NCBI RefSeq assembly: GCF_000285495.1
Contig: NZ_HE610979.1
Span: 141,150 to 205,149, forward strand
DNA from: Oceanobacillus massiliensis str. N'diop
Lineage (GTDB): Bacteria > Bacillota > Bacilli > Bacillales > Amphibacillaceae
DNA length: 64,000 nucleotides
Reading direction: 5' to 3'
This document shows positions 43,226 to 52,152 of this stretch, in pieces. A program made the translations under genes and the position numbers. The notes below the pieces were generated by a model. The model was given only the letters and a program-made list of their open reading frames with translations. It did no database searches and was not told the DNA's origin. Each line of letters begins with the position of its first letter. Within the stretch, counting starts at the first letter, position 1.

Positions 43226-43951
43226 TCAGGCCTGCTTTGAAATATCTTTTAATTTAGGTCGTAGTCCAGATTTAACTTTCAACAGACCTTTTGCATTTTC
43301 AACAACTTCATCATTAAGGTCCTCATCAACAGGCTCGACATCTGTAAGCCGTGAAAAATCCGGCTTTATGTATTCATTCAGTGATGCCGCTTCGATAATA
43401 TCAAAATCCTTATCTAAGAACTCTAATTGAATATCAATGAGTTCACTACCTACTGCATCGTATACGATGACATAATGACGATAACCTTCATTCGGATCAA
43501 TAAGTCCTTCAACAATAGAAGAAAAGTCGTTCTGCAAAACATCTTCTTCAAAAGGATAAATATCCATCAGTGTCAACTGCTTTACAGGTGCTTCATAACC
43601 GCCATTTTCCATATATAAAATAGATTGGAGAAAATGTGGTTTATTGCGATGCTTTTTTGGTACAGCTTTTAGTGTTTGCTGAGTAGTAATCGTATATGAA
43701 ATTTTTTCAATTCGATCAACAAGGATTCTGCCATGCCATGAATATCTTTTAAAAGGAACCAACTCTATATTCTCTCCTACTACCATGTTCCGAAGATTAT
43801 CATTAATATAATCGCCACGAAGTTGTATAATAGCATTATTAGTTTCTTTATGATGTTCTCGAAGATACTGTGGTACGTCTTCAGCAATTGCTTTTTCTAC
43901 TGACCGAACTATTCTTCGCATAAGACTTTTATTCATCTTGATTTTGTCCAA
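43226..43951 (-). CDS. Unknown protein, first gene of the ImmA/IrrE operon
   Basis: This 241-residue protein has a basic N-terminus and an acidic C-terminal third. It may belong to the DUF5986 group (from memory). No catalytic motif is visible. TTG 43951 follows GGAGGGAATAT. The operon order (unknown, XRE-ImmA/IrrE, ImmA/IrrE-HTH) suggests it could be a substrate, partner or regulated target of the peptidases. Confidence 0.65.
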   Translation of the reverse strand: MDKIKMNKSLMRRIVRSVEKAIAEDVPQYLREHHKETNNAIIQLRGDYINDNLRNMVVGENIELVPFKRYSWHGRILVDRIEKISYTITTQQTLKAVPKKHRNKPHFLQSILYMENGGYEAPVKQLTLMDIYPFEEDVLQNDFSSIVEGLIDPNEGYRHYVIVYDAVGSELIDIQLEFLDKDFDIIEAASLNEYIKPDFSRLTDVEPVDEDLNDEVVENAKGLLKVKSGLRPKLKDISKQA

Positions 43952-43982
43952 AATATTCCCTCCAATCTATTATATGTAATTC

Positions 43983-44011
43983 ATTTTTACAAAATACATA
44001 TAAATTGTCAA
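43983..44011 (-). promoter_or_regulatory. Candidate promoter of the ImmA/IrrE operon
   Basis: In the minus orientation a perfect TTGACA (44006-44011) is followed after 16-17 nt by TAAAAAT. A second -10-like TATAAT lies closer to the gene at 43969-43974. Divergent from the small plus-strand gene at 44139. Confidence 0.55.
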
Positions 44012-44138
44012 GCGAAGGGCCGTAATTTGATATTTTTGTTCAATTCTTTTTCTTAGTTCATTTTTTATATTCCATTGAAATTTTTCTAAGATTGCGCTAA
44101 GAATAAAAATAAGTTACGTTTTAAAAAGGAGAAAAAGT

Positions 44139-44336
44139 ATGTTTATATGCGTTTGTGGAGGAGTTTTGCTTGTAGTTGCTATTGAAGAACCACCTGAACA
44201 CTTGTCAGAAAAAGAGAAATTAGTTTATAACCGAATTTGTGATGTTAAATGTCAAAAATGCGGCAGGGTTTTCTATTCTCAGCCGTATGATGATGGTTCA
44301 AATATAAATGAAGTAAAAAACACGAAACCTATTTAA
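44139..44336 (+). CDS. Small zinc-ribbon-like protein
   Basis: This 65-residue plus-strand protein starts after AAAAAGGAG and has two Cys pairs (CVCGG near 4-7 and CQKCGRVF near 38-41) that could bind zinc. It lies at the right edge of the prophage on the opposite strand. The function is unknown. A weak TTGAAA/TAAGAAT promoter is visible upstream. Confidence 0.6.
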   Translation: MFICVCGGVLLVVAIEEPPEHLSEKEKLVYNRICDVKCQKCGRVFYSQPYDDGSNINEVKNTKPI

Positions 44337-44393
44337 GCCTCTAACAAATATCCATCTAGTGTTTTGAATATGTATTTTTGAACTTCTAAATTT

Positions 44394-44774
44394 TCATAAA
44401 GTTTCTTTTAAAATCCCTTTAAAAATAATTTGCAGATTATTTCTAAGAAAATAGACTTCATCAATTGTCACGCTTCCGTAATTACTTTGTTCTTCCTCGT
44501 CCTCATGACGCACAAACAACAGTTTCCCCGCAAGATGAAAAACAGTCCCATCTTCGGCAATAACCTCAAAAACAGGATTATGGTGCTTCTCATAGCCTCT
44601 GTCATCAACAAGGATGACCATTTCATCGTTGTATTCCACTTCATCTAACCCTTCTGCACGAGCGAGTTGGCAAAGTTTTACATACTGTTCATCCAATGTA
44701 TTAAATAGAACCTCAACATAATCCGCCTCAATTTTAAAGGAGTTAGTGTTAAAATCAATGGTGTAGACATTCAT
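44394..44774 (-). CDS. Hypothetical protein (weak DUF3846-like pattern)
   Basis: This 126-residue acidic protein has a HHNPVFEVIAEDGTVFHLAGK stretch near 65-85 slightly resembling DUF3846. It has no recognised motif. It starts at ATG 44774 with a poor Shine-Dalgarno site and lies alone between the prophage and the defence island. Confidence 0.5.
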   Translation of the reverse strand: MNVYTIDFNTNSFKIEADYVEVLFNTLDEQYVKLCQLARAEGLDEVEYNDEMVILVDDRGYEKHHNPVFEVIAEDGTVFHLAGKLLFVRHEDEEEQSNYGSVTIDEVYFLRNNLQIIFKGILKETL

Positions 44775-45093
44775 TTATTAATTTCCCCCCTTCCACTTAT
44801 TTTTTCTTAAAAATTTTAGACCCCAGAACTTCATTTTGTTATTCCAAATTCAGACTTTCCTTTAGTAAGCGTCAATCCGTTGTTGCCATAATTATTTTCA
44901 TTCCTCTAGGCTTATGAAAAAGAAAAACTCCTAACATTTGATGTTAAGCTGATTATTGCAAAACATCGGAAAAGTTAGAAGGTTTGAGGTGATATGACGC
45001 TTACTTAAAATGATAGTAACAAGAGAGAACGACATAGGTTTTGGTTGCTTATTTTTGCTGGTATACTCAGTTACATTGGCCCCCATATCTCCT
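44775..45093. other. Intergenic region with a long-range inverted repeat
   Basis: There is no gene here. AGTAAGCGTCA (44864-44874) is complementary to TGACGCTTACT (44995-45005), and TAACAT-TTG-ATGTTA (44932-44946) lies between them. Both outer arms contain GACGC/GCGTC, the motif reported for lactococcal LlaJI. The role is unknown. Confidence 0.5.
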
Positions 45094-46554
45094 TTATAAA
45101 TGAAGTAGCCCTATATCCATTTTTTCACTAGCTAGATAGTGTGAGTACATTATGTCTGCGGGCAATTGTCTTAATAGTATGCTCTGTAACCCGAGAACAT
45201 CTAACATTTCCATATTGACATACCCTTTGACAATAATGCTTTGTTGTTCGGTTGGCATCAAAAAGCAATTCTTCACATCTTGAATTCCATGGTCATTAAC
45301 AAACTTTTTATATGCTAACTGATAGAGATACTGCTTTGTAATATCACCAATTCCCGGTTGTCCTCGTAGTTCTTTTCCTTGCTCAAGTTGAACGTTGTAA
45401 TACTTGGCATCAAAAATAATGAATTGATGTGAGTTATTCATCTTATGGATTGACACAAGGTCTGGAACAAGGGTTTCCTTGACGATCTTTTGAAATACAG
45501 AACCGTCTTGCCCATAACCATTCCACTTTGGTTTTTCTATTAGTGAAATGAGCAAGTCATGAGGATTGTATCCATCAGCTAAAGAAATAGGGAGTGAGCC
45601 GAGTGGAGTCTGCAATTGATTGTCCAGAACTTCCGCACACACCTTTTCCCATACCAGATTAAAACTATTTGTACCAAACATAGTGAAACAATCAATATCT
45701 GCAAGACCGCTACTATGTGAAATATAAGCATATATCGTTTTCAGTAACAACTGCTTTCTTGTATTAAACTGCAAATTCAATTCATTCTGTATACGGTAAA
45801 GTATATAGTCTGTTTCTCCAAAATCATCTAGTTCTTCATCAGACACTTCAACCGGCAGTATATCAAACAAATCCAACAAATCAGCATCTTGTAGTTCTCT
45901 TGAGCAAATACTTACAATAGATTCATGGAGCCTTTTAAAGTAATCAAAATCATCATTAATACGTTTTTGCGTAAACAATTCTGTGTAATATGGACGATTA
46001 TTACTGAGATAGGTAAAGGTCTCATTAATCGTCTTATCCCACAGTATTTCGCCAGAACCATTAGTTTCAATTATTTCTTGTGTATTCGTATATGCACCAT
46101 TTTCGTAGTAGTCATGCAACAAGAAAATCATAACAGCAAGCAGATTAAAAGCGCTGCTTTCACTGTTATCGTTATACATACGAATGATTTGCTCTTTGCC
46201 ATTATACTTTTCAAGGACTTTTAATATTGTTTTTAATTCTTCCAAAGGTTCATTGTTCTTAAAAATATATTTGGGATAGATTTTCAAAACACAACCCAAA
46301 ACAGTTATTACTCCAACGAAAGTAAACACATAGAGGTATTCGTTTTCACCAATCTCTACATCTGCAACTTCGATATCTTCGTCCAAAAGGTCTGACATAT
46401 TTTTTTGAGAATCCGTAGCCTTAACAGCCTTTAAAACACCATACTCTTTCAAACGCTTAATAATACCGACCGTTTTTTCTTCCGAGCATTGAAAGATGCC
46501 CTGTAATTCAGTTTGAGTGTATCTTTTCTGTTCTCGGACAAACTTCGATATCAT
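45094..46554 (-). CDS. LlaJI-type restriction subunit R2 (McrC-like, PD-(D/E)XK nuclease)
   Basis: This 486-residue protein belongs to the LlaJI.R2/McrC group. An N-terminal winged-helix-like part is followed by a C-terminal nuclease with PDLVS (about 375) and IIFDAKYY (about 390), the Asp...Asp-x-Lys core. It partners the AAA GTPase-like subunit encoded upstream and overlaps it by 4 bp. R1 recognises the site and drives translocation, and R2 cuts (family knowledge). Confidence 0.88.
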   Translation of the reverse strand: MISKFVREQKRYTQTELQGIFQCSEEKTVGIIKRLKEYGVLKAVKATDSQKNMSDLLDEDIEVADVEIGENEYLYVFTFVGVITVLGCVLKIYPKYIFKNNEPLEELKTILKVLEKYNGKEQIIRMYNDNSESSAFNLLAVMIFLLHDYYENGAYTNTQEIIETNGSGEILWDKTINETFTYLSNNRPYYTELFTQKRINDDFDYFKRLHESIVSICSRELQDADLLDLFDILPVEVSDEELDDFGETDYILYRIQNELNLQFNTRKQLLLKTIYAYISHSSGLADIDCFTMFGTNSFNLVWEKVCAEVLDNQLQTPLGSLPISLADGYNPHDLLISLIEKPKWNGYGQDGSVFQKIVKETLVPDLVSIHKMNNSHQFIIFDAKYYNVQLEQGKELRGQPGIGDITKQYLYQLAYKKFVNDHGIQDVKNCFLMPTEQQSIIVKGYVNMEMLDVLGLQSILLRQLPADIMYSHYLASEKMDIGLLHL

Positions 46555-48470
46555 TCTGCACCATCCTCTGCATGGTTAGTTGTAGGAGCAGCAGCGAATT
46601 TATCACTTATATTTTTACCAAAGATAAATACCCCCTTGTCCTCAAACTCTTTGCAAATAGAGGAGTATTTCGTCTTATCATTGCAACCATCAAAAAGAGA
46701 TTGGCGTTTTTGTTTTGCTGCGTCATCAAATAGATACATGATAACTTTGCTCTTAAATGTAGCGATAAACTTTGTTGGGTCAATAGGGTCATTTTCAGGA
46801 ATGATTTTCTTTGACAGAAAATAAGGACCAAGCAACTTATCCTCATTCACCTTATATGAAAGAAGTTCATCATTTATAGTTTTACGCAATTCATTCCACT
46901 CAACTACTCTCTTATTTACACCTTTGCCCAGTTCAACAGTTTTACCTACAATTTTTTCTTCGCTATCGTCAATACCCAGATAGGTGAAGTCCCATCTACG
47001 TTTGAACGCAGTATCCATAGGGAATACGCCTTGGTCAGCACTATTCATAGTTGCCCATATAAACATATTATCTGGTATTTTGATTTCAGTATAATCTCGT
47101 GGCTTACCACCTAATTCTTTAGCAAGATATTTTTTAATATCCTCAGATGTTTGAATAGCATATTCACTAACATTATCATCATCACGGTCTAATAACTGGA
47201 ATACATCACCAAATACGGCTGCAACATTCGCTCTGTTGATTTCTTCAACAATTAACAAATATGGCTTAGGATTATCTGTCTGAGCATTTTTAAGCGCTTT
47301 AACATACGTCCTCATAAATGGGCCAGGGACATATTCATATGCAATTTCACTAGCAGACTTTTTATTTGAAATTAGATTTACATATGGCCTAATCGCACGA
47401 CCATGATTTCGTTCAACGCTATTATCACCATTAGCATCAGATCCATCTTTTTTCTTAGTTTTAAACTTATCATCATTATATAATCCAAGTAAAAGTGGCA
47501 GACGTGTTAAATCGCCATCTTTAAACTTGTCATATAGCAAATCATATTTTTCTTGAGCCGTCTTATCACCCAATAGAACAGATAAAACCGCCTTCTCATC
47601 TTCGCTTGCGATCAGATCATTTACAGGATCCAACATGGTAGGCTTGTAAGTTCCTACAAAGTTAGCATACGAATAGTCGGGATGGAAAGTCACACGCTCA
47701 TACTCGCCACCATTTTTAAGCAAGGTATCCTTATCTTGATTTAGAGTATAACTTTTTCCAGTTCCTGGTGCCCCAAATAAAATTCTATTTCTCTCAAATT
47801 TTGAAACTAATTCTGTCAAGTATTTAAGATTACCCGCCTGTTCTTCAGTAAAACTATTGCTCTCAGGTACAGAATGATCAGCCAATTCTGAAACGTGTCC
47901 TGTATGTAACCACTCAGAATTTTTTAAATAAAAATATAAAAATTCTTTCCTAAAAGCACATGCATATTCCCCATGACCTTTATCTTGCTGTACAAAGCCC
48001 TCAGTAATCGCTTTAGAAATACTTTGAATCTTTATTTGTTTAGAAATAGGTGTATCTGGAGATGCAGCATTTGACCGCTGCACTCTCCATGCACAAAAAA
48101 TCGCCTCACCGTCTCTTTTATATATTCCTAATAAAATAGCTTTTTCACCATTCTGTAATTTGTCATATACATAATTGATATACTTTGCCTTTTGCTGAAT
48201 CCTTTGCTCGTCCATCAAATTATTTCTACCACCTGGTGTTGTCCCTTTAGCACAAACATACACATTATGTGATGAGTCACCATTTGGAATAGATACCTGA
48301 TACACTTCATTCATATCTTCGCTAACCGCCTGAACACTTACAGTATTTCCAAAAACATTAAAAGCATTTTCAAGTTCAATTTTTACTTGGTCAGATTTTA
48401 ATGTGTAGCTTCTACTATAATCTGCCACTATGATATTTCCGTTTTTCTCAGCAAATTGATATTCCGGCAT
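46551..48470 (-). CDS. LlaJI-type restriction subunit R1 (McrB-like AAA ATPase)
   Basis: This 639-residue protein has Walker A GAPGTGKS (about 233), the McrB signature VEEINRAN with Walker B (about 410) and an ATMNSADQ sensor motif (about 480). Residues 35-190 form a separate N-terminal domain, a position that is a B3-like site-specific DNA-binding domain in characterised LlaJI R1. The HNH endonuclease at 51055 carries a similar domain. R1 would recognise the unmethylated target and drive the R2 nuclease. Confidence 0.9.
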   Translation of the reverse strand: MPEYQFAEKNGNIIVADYSRSYTLKSDQVKIELENAFNVFGNTVSVQAVSEDMNEVYQVSIPNGDSSHNVYVCAKGTTPGGRNNLMDEQRIQQKAKYINYVYDKLQNGEKAILLGIYKRDGEAIFCAWRVQRSNAASPDTPISKQIKIQSISKAITEGFVQQDKGHGEYACAFRKEFLYFYLKNSEWLHTGHVSELADHSVPESNSFTEEQAGNLKYLTELVSKFERNRILFGAPGTGKSYTLNQDKDTLLKNGGEYERVTFHPDYSYANFVGTYKPTMLDPVNDLIASEDEKAVLSVLLGDKTAQEKYDLLYDKFKDGDLTRLPLLLGLYNDDKFKTKKKDGSDANGDNSVERNHGRAIRPYVNLISNKKSASEIAYEYVPGPFMRTYVKALKNAQTDNPKPYLLIVEEINRANVAAVFGDVFQLLDRDDDNVSEYAIQTSEDIKKYLAKELGGKPRDYTEIKIPDNMFIWATMNSADQGVFPMDTAFKRRWDFTYLGIDDSEEKIVGKTVELGKGVNKRVVEWNELRKTINDELLSYKVNEDKLLGPYFLSKKIIPENDPIDPTKFIATFKSKVIMYLFDDAAKQKRQSLFDGCNDKTKYSSICKEFEDKGVFIFGKNISDKFAAAPTTNHAEDGAE

Positions 48471-48483
48471 TCATCGTCACCTC

Positions 48484-49539
48484 TTATGAAAAGTATTGTT
48501 CTTTTATGCTTGTAGCAAGTTGAGAAACTAATAATGGAGGAACAGCGTTTCCAACCTGTCTCCACTGCTCTTTAAAATCTCCGCATAATTCATATTCATC
48601 ATCGAATGTTTGAATTCTCTTTATCTCAGAAATTCTCAAAAACCTATTTTTCCAATGGAAAGGTCCCATATTATTAGAAAAACTAGCTTGAATTGTCCAT
48701 GATGGCCTTTCTGGTGAAAGTTTTAATAAGAAAGACCAATATCTAGAACGCCACTTGAATTTGGGTTCTGGATATCCCCGTTCTGCTGTAAAATATAAAT
48801 AATTATCTCCCGGTGGAATTTCCTTTAATAAATCCTTGTGCTTAGATCCAGCTTGCATTTGTTCATCTTCAGGTAAATCAAAATCAATATCTGATAAAAC
48901 GTCACCACAAGTAACCCACTTTTTCTTCCCAATACTTAACAAATCTTGACTTTTCTCTGGATTAAAATGTGTTTCCTCTGGAAATTTAAAAGGTAATCCT
49001 TCTCCTCTCTTAATTCCAATGCAAATAAACCTCTCTCTGGTTTGTGGTACTCCATAATTTGCTGTATTTATAACCTTATAGCTAATATCATATCCCAGAT
49101 CATCTGCCTTTTCTTTTAACAAATCAAATGCAGCTTTGTGTGGCTTATACACAAATCCAAATACATTCTCAAAAAAGAAAACTTTAGGTCTAATCTCCTC
49201 TAAGGCTCTAAAATACTCGTATAATGTAAATGAGTTTTCATCCTCCAAGGCTCTCTTTTTATCTGTCCGATAGAATCTAGATTTTGAATAAGCTGGGCAA
49301 GGCGGCCCACCAACCAACACATCTATATCTGACAGTTTCATGCCAATCTTTTCTAAAGATACGGCATAATTTATATTCCTTATATCATCGCATACTACCA
49401 TCTTTCCTACCTTGTTGTGTTCCAGAGTATCACAGGCAGGTTTCCAAAAATCTGTTGAAAAACAGATCTCATACCCCGCCTTCTTAAACCCAATATCTAT
49501 ACCTCCACCACCTGAAAAAACACTTAATACATTTGGCAT
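48484..49539 (-). CDS. C5-cytosine methyltransferase 2 of the LlaJI-type system
   Basis: This 351-residue m5C methyltransferase has FSGGGGID (I), GGPPCPAYS with the catalytic Cys (IV), FENV (VI), QTRERF (VIII) and RQVGNAVPP (X). The target-recognition region lies between VIII and X. Two different enzymes are needed because each would methylate one strand of an asymmetric site. It is translated directly after the other methyltransferase (one base apart). Confidence 0.93.
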   Translation of the reverse strand: MPNVLSVFSGGGGIDIGFKKAGYEICFSTDFWKPACDTLEHNKVGKMVVCDDIRNINYAVSLEKIGMKLSDIDVLVGGPPCPAYSKSRFYRTDKKRALEDENSFTLYEYFRALEEIRPKVFFFENVFGFVYKPHKAAFDLLKEKADDLGYDISYKVINTANYGVPQTRERFICIGIKRGEGLPFKFPEETHFNPEKSQDLLSIGKKKWVTCGDVLSDIDFDLPEDEQMQAGSKHKDLLKEIPPGDNYLYFTAERGYPEPKFKWRSRYWSFLLKLSPERPSWTIQASFSNNMGPFHWKNRFLRISEIKRIQTFDDEYELCGDFKEQWRQVGNAVPPLLVSQLATSIKEQYFS

Positions 49540-50598
49540 TTACATTAAACTCTCCTTTACGAACTCTATCATTGCCTTACCCATCAATGGTGGGACAGCA
49601 TTTCCAATTTGCTTTTGGATAGACCTTCTAGAACCACAGAATTTATAGCCTCTTGGAAACGATTGAATTGCTGCGGCTTCTGGTGCTCTTAGTCTCCGAT
49701 TATCCCAATGGAATGGTCCTACCCAAGGACCAGGTTGTGCTGTAATTGTCCATGATGGCAAATCTGGAGATAATTTAAGTAAAAAACTCCAAAATCTTTT
49801 ATCTGCAACGAATTTAGGATTGGGATATCCAGCCCATGCAGTTAAAGCCTTATAATTCTTCCCTGGTGGAACTTCACACAAATCCTCGTAATATGTCCCA
49901 CCTTTAGCAACTTCATACTCTTCGAAATATTCATCAGTATCAAATCCCTGAATCACCTCACCAACATTAACATATGGCTTTAAGCCTTTAGTCTCACATA
50001 CATCAAGGGCACCATGAGTCTTAAGAGGCTCTTCAGTCTTAAAATTACCCTTTGTTCCTATAATAAATATTCTTTTTCTCTTTTGTGGGACACCATAATC
50101 AAGAGCATTCGCTTTGATTATCTTACATGTATATCCACTCTCTTCTACTATCTCTAAAAATTTCTCAACAATTATCTTATTTGTTGGGTGTAACAAACTT
50201 TCAACGTTTTCAAATACAAAACCATCTGGCTGAATATCTATTACTACTCGTAGATATTCATCTACCAAAGTTGCTCTTGGATCATTGATACCTCTTCTTG
50301 TCTGGTTACCAACCCAATACCCTGCCTTCGAAAATGGTTGGCAAGGGGCACCACCAATCACTATGAACTTTTTAGGATTGTGCTCTCTCACACACTCTTT
50401 AAAAACATCACTGTTAATTTGATGTAAATCACCTTCAAAAACCTTTGTATTTCCAAACATTTCATTTGCTTTAAGTGTTTTAATACAATCGGCATCGAAA
50501 TCTGTACTCGAAATAACTGGTACATCAGCCATAAAACTAGCTATGTCTAAGCCTCCGGCTCCTGAAAACAAACTAACTGCTACAATATCTTTATTCAT
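49540..50598 (-). CDS. C5-cytosine methyltransferase 1 of the LlaJI-type system
   Basis: This 352-residue m5C methyltransferase has FSGAGGLD (I), GGAPCQPFSKAG (IV), FENVES (VI), QKRKRIF (VIII) and QIGNAVPP (X). It is the second half of the protective pair. In lactococcal LlaJI, M1 also regulates the operon by methylating sites upstream (reported work). Here two GACGC-type sites lie within the HTH gene just upstream, at 50692 and 50800. Confidence 0.93.
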   Translation of the reverse strand: MNKDIVAVSLFSGAGGLDIASFMADVPVISSTDFDADCIKTLKANEMFGNTKVFEGDLHQINSDVFKECVREHNPKKFIVIGGAPCQPFSKAGYWVGNQTRRGINDPRATLVDEYLRVVIDIQPDGFVFENVESLLHPTNKIIVEKFLEIVEESGYTCKIIKANALDYGVPQKRKRIFIIGTKGNFKTEEPLKTHGALDVCETKGLKPYVNVGEVIQGFDTDEYFEEYEVAKGGTYYEDLCEVPPGKNYKALTAWAGYPNPKFVADKRFWSFLLKLSPDLPSWTITAQPGPWVGPFHWDNRRLRAPEAAAIQSFPRGYKFCGSRRSIQKQIGNAVPPLMGKAMIEFVKESLM

Positions 50599-50660
50599 TA
50601 TTAGTACCGCCTAACCCAAAATTCTATTTTAGTATAATGTATATTTTTTCCATAAATCCT

Positions 50661-50852
50661 CTATATTGCACTTTTTCCGCTCTTTACCCACGCGTCAACT
50701 TCTGAGATTTTAAACTTCCATTTTCGCCCCACTTTATGTGCTGGAATATCCGTCTTCTTTATCCAATTCCGAATAGTATCCTTATTTACACCTAAATATG
50801 ACGCAACCTCTTCCAAACTTGACCACGCTTCATTTACAGAATTATCTACCAA
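50661..50852 (-). CDS. Small excisionase-like HTH protein
   Basis: This 63-residue MerR/excisionase-type HTH (LEEVASYLGVNKDTIRNWIKK) has a KVGRKWKFKISEVDAWV wing-like tail. TTG 50852 follows GGAGGAGAAATAA, making TTG the likely start. It is the first gene of the restriction-modification operon and may regulate it or its divergent neighbour. It contains two GACGC/GCGTC sites. Confidence 0.8.
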   Translation of the reverse strand: MVDNSVNEAWSSLEEVASYLGVNKDTIRNWIKKTDIPAHKVGRKWKFKISEVDAWVKSGKSAI

Positions 50853-51054
50853 TTATTTCTCCTCCATTTTTGTAGGATAGTTTCTAGTATAAATAATGCG
50901 AAGCTAACAATCAAGAAATCTATGTTTTTGCATAATTTAATATGAATAACTATGATTTAGTATGTATTTTAATATTTTACTATAAAAAAACGAATATATA
51001 TAAAAATATACCTAATTGGTATAATGTACATATAACCAAGGAGGTATTATCCAT
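50853..51054. promoter_or_regulatory. Divergent promoter region between the LlaJI-type operon and the HNH gene
   Basis: This 202-bp AT-rich stretch lies between the TTG-started HTH gene (minus) and the HNH gene (plus). A perfect TATAAT (51020-51025) and AAGGAGG (51038-51044) drive the HNH gene. A clear -35 is not seen. Minus-strand promoter elements are weak. Confidence 0.5.
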
Positions 51055-52113
51055 ATGTCATATAATCAAATTTCATCAACTGGTGCAATTATAAGTGCTA
51101 CTAACCCTCCGAATATTAGTAGTAAAGAAATTAGAGAATATATATACCAAGCGCTAAACTTACACGATTACACATTTACTTGGATTCAAAAACATTCGCA
51201 GCCATATCAAGGAATCCTAAATGATGGTGAAAAAGATATCAACTTATATATATATGCTTGGAACATGTCACCTGCATATAGAACAAACCCTTCAGAAAAA
51301 AGGATTCAAATTCAGGCTGCAGTAAATAATGTTGGAATTGATAGACCCATCTCAGATACAGAAAAAACCATTATCCTTGGTTTGTACAACTCTCCTACTG
51401 GTGCTCCCTTATTTGTGGCTTGGGACACAACCGTAAACCGTGGTCACGGTCAAAAGTCTTGTTATGTCCAAATTGAAGATGTAGCCAGAGCATTAACAGA
51501 CGGCATATACAAAACAACTGACAGAAACAATGCACCAATATACACAATGACTCAAGAATTATTAGGTGATTACGTTTCTTTACTCAAATCATCAAACACA
51601 CTACGTATTGCTACGCCTGCTACACCTACTACTTTACTTTCGAGAGTTAAGAATGCTAGTAGACCAAGTAGAAAGAAACGTGCAATCAGAACAATTGCTC
51701 AAATTCAATCCTCCATAAACTCCCTTACTACTACTGAAAAGGAAGTTGTATGCAAGCAACGTATCGGACAGGGATTGTTTAAAGATTTACTAATAGAGAA
51801 ATACTCCTGCAAATGTGCCTTATGTGATATAGATACTAAACGTATGCTAATTGGTAGTCACATCAAAACATGGGCTGACAGCAATGACACTGAAAAACTT
51901 GATGAAAATAATGGATTACTATTATGTGCTCATCATGATGCGTTATTCGACAAATATTTAATATCCTTTGATGATGATGGAACATTATTAGTTTCTCCGA
52001 CACTTAATGCAGCTGAGCAGAACAAACTTCATTTATCTGATATACCTGTATTAACAGTAACTCCTGAAATGAAACCATACCTAGCTCATCACCGTTCCAA
52101 ATTACGTAATTAA
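51055..52113 (+). CDS. HNH endonuclease with LlaJI R1-like N-terminal recognition domain
   Basis: This 352-residue protein has an HNH_2-type nuclease at the C-terminus (CKCALCDIDTKR near 255, GSHIKTWAD and LLCAHHDALFDKY near 305). Residues 35-180 align with the N-terminal domain of the adjacent R1 subunit, including NLYIYAW versus NVYVCAK, RIQ, EKTIILGLY versus EKAILLGIY and a following AW. A linker rich in Arg and Lys (200-220) joins them. It may cut the same target, protected by the same methyltransferases. It is divergent from the operon. Confidence 0.85.
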   Translation: MSYNQISSTGAIISATNPPNISSKEIREYIYQALNLHDYTFTWIQKHSQPYQGILNDGEKDINLYIYAWNMSPAYRTNPSEKRIQIQAAVNNVGIDRPISDTEKTIILGLYNSPTGAPLFVAWDTTVNRGHGQKSCYVQIEDVARALTDGIYKTTDRNNAPIYTMTQELLGDYVSLLKSSNTLRIATPATPTTLLSRVKNASRPSRKKRAIRTIAQIQSSINSLTTTEKEVVCKQRIGQGLFKDLLIEKYSCKCALCDIDTKRMLIGSHIKTWADSNDTEKLDENNGLLLCAHHDALFDKYLISFDDDGTLLVSPTLNAAEQNKLHLSDIPVLTVTPEMKPYLAHHRSKLRN

Positions 52114-52121
52114 GTTTTGCA

Positions 52122-52152
52122 AATACGCAACATAGAACATATGTTGCGTATT
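52122..52152 (+). terminator. Intrinsic terminator after the HNH gene
   Basis: A perfect 13-bp stem AATACGCAACATA (52122-52134) with TATGTTGCGTATT (52140-52152) has a 5-nt loop and is followed by TATTATAC. Confidence 0.75.

Noticed and set aside
1560-44386. TTGAACTTC repeated at 1560-1568 and 44378-44386 as a possible att core
   Set aside because: A 9-bp match between two AT-rich gaps of this size is expected by chance, and the flanks do not extend it.
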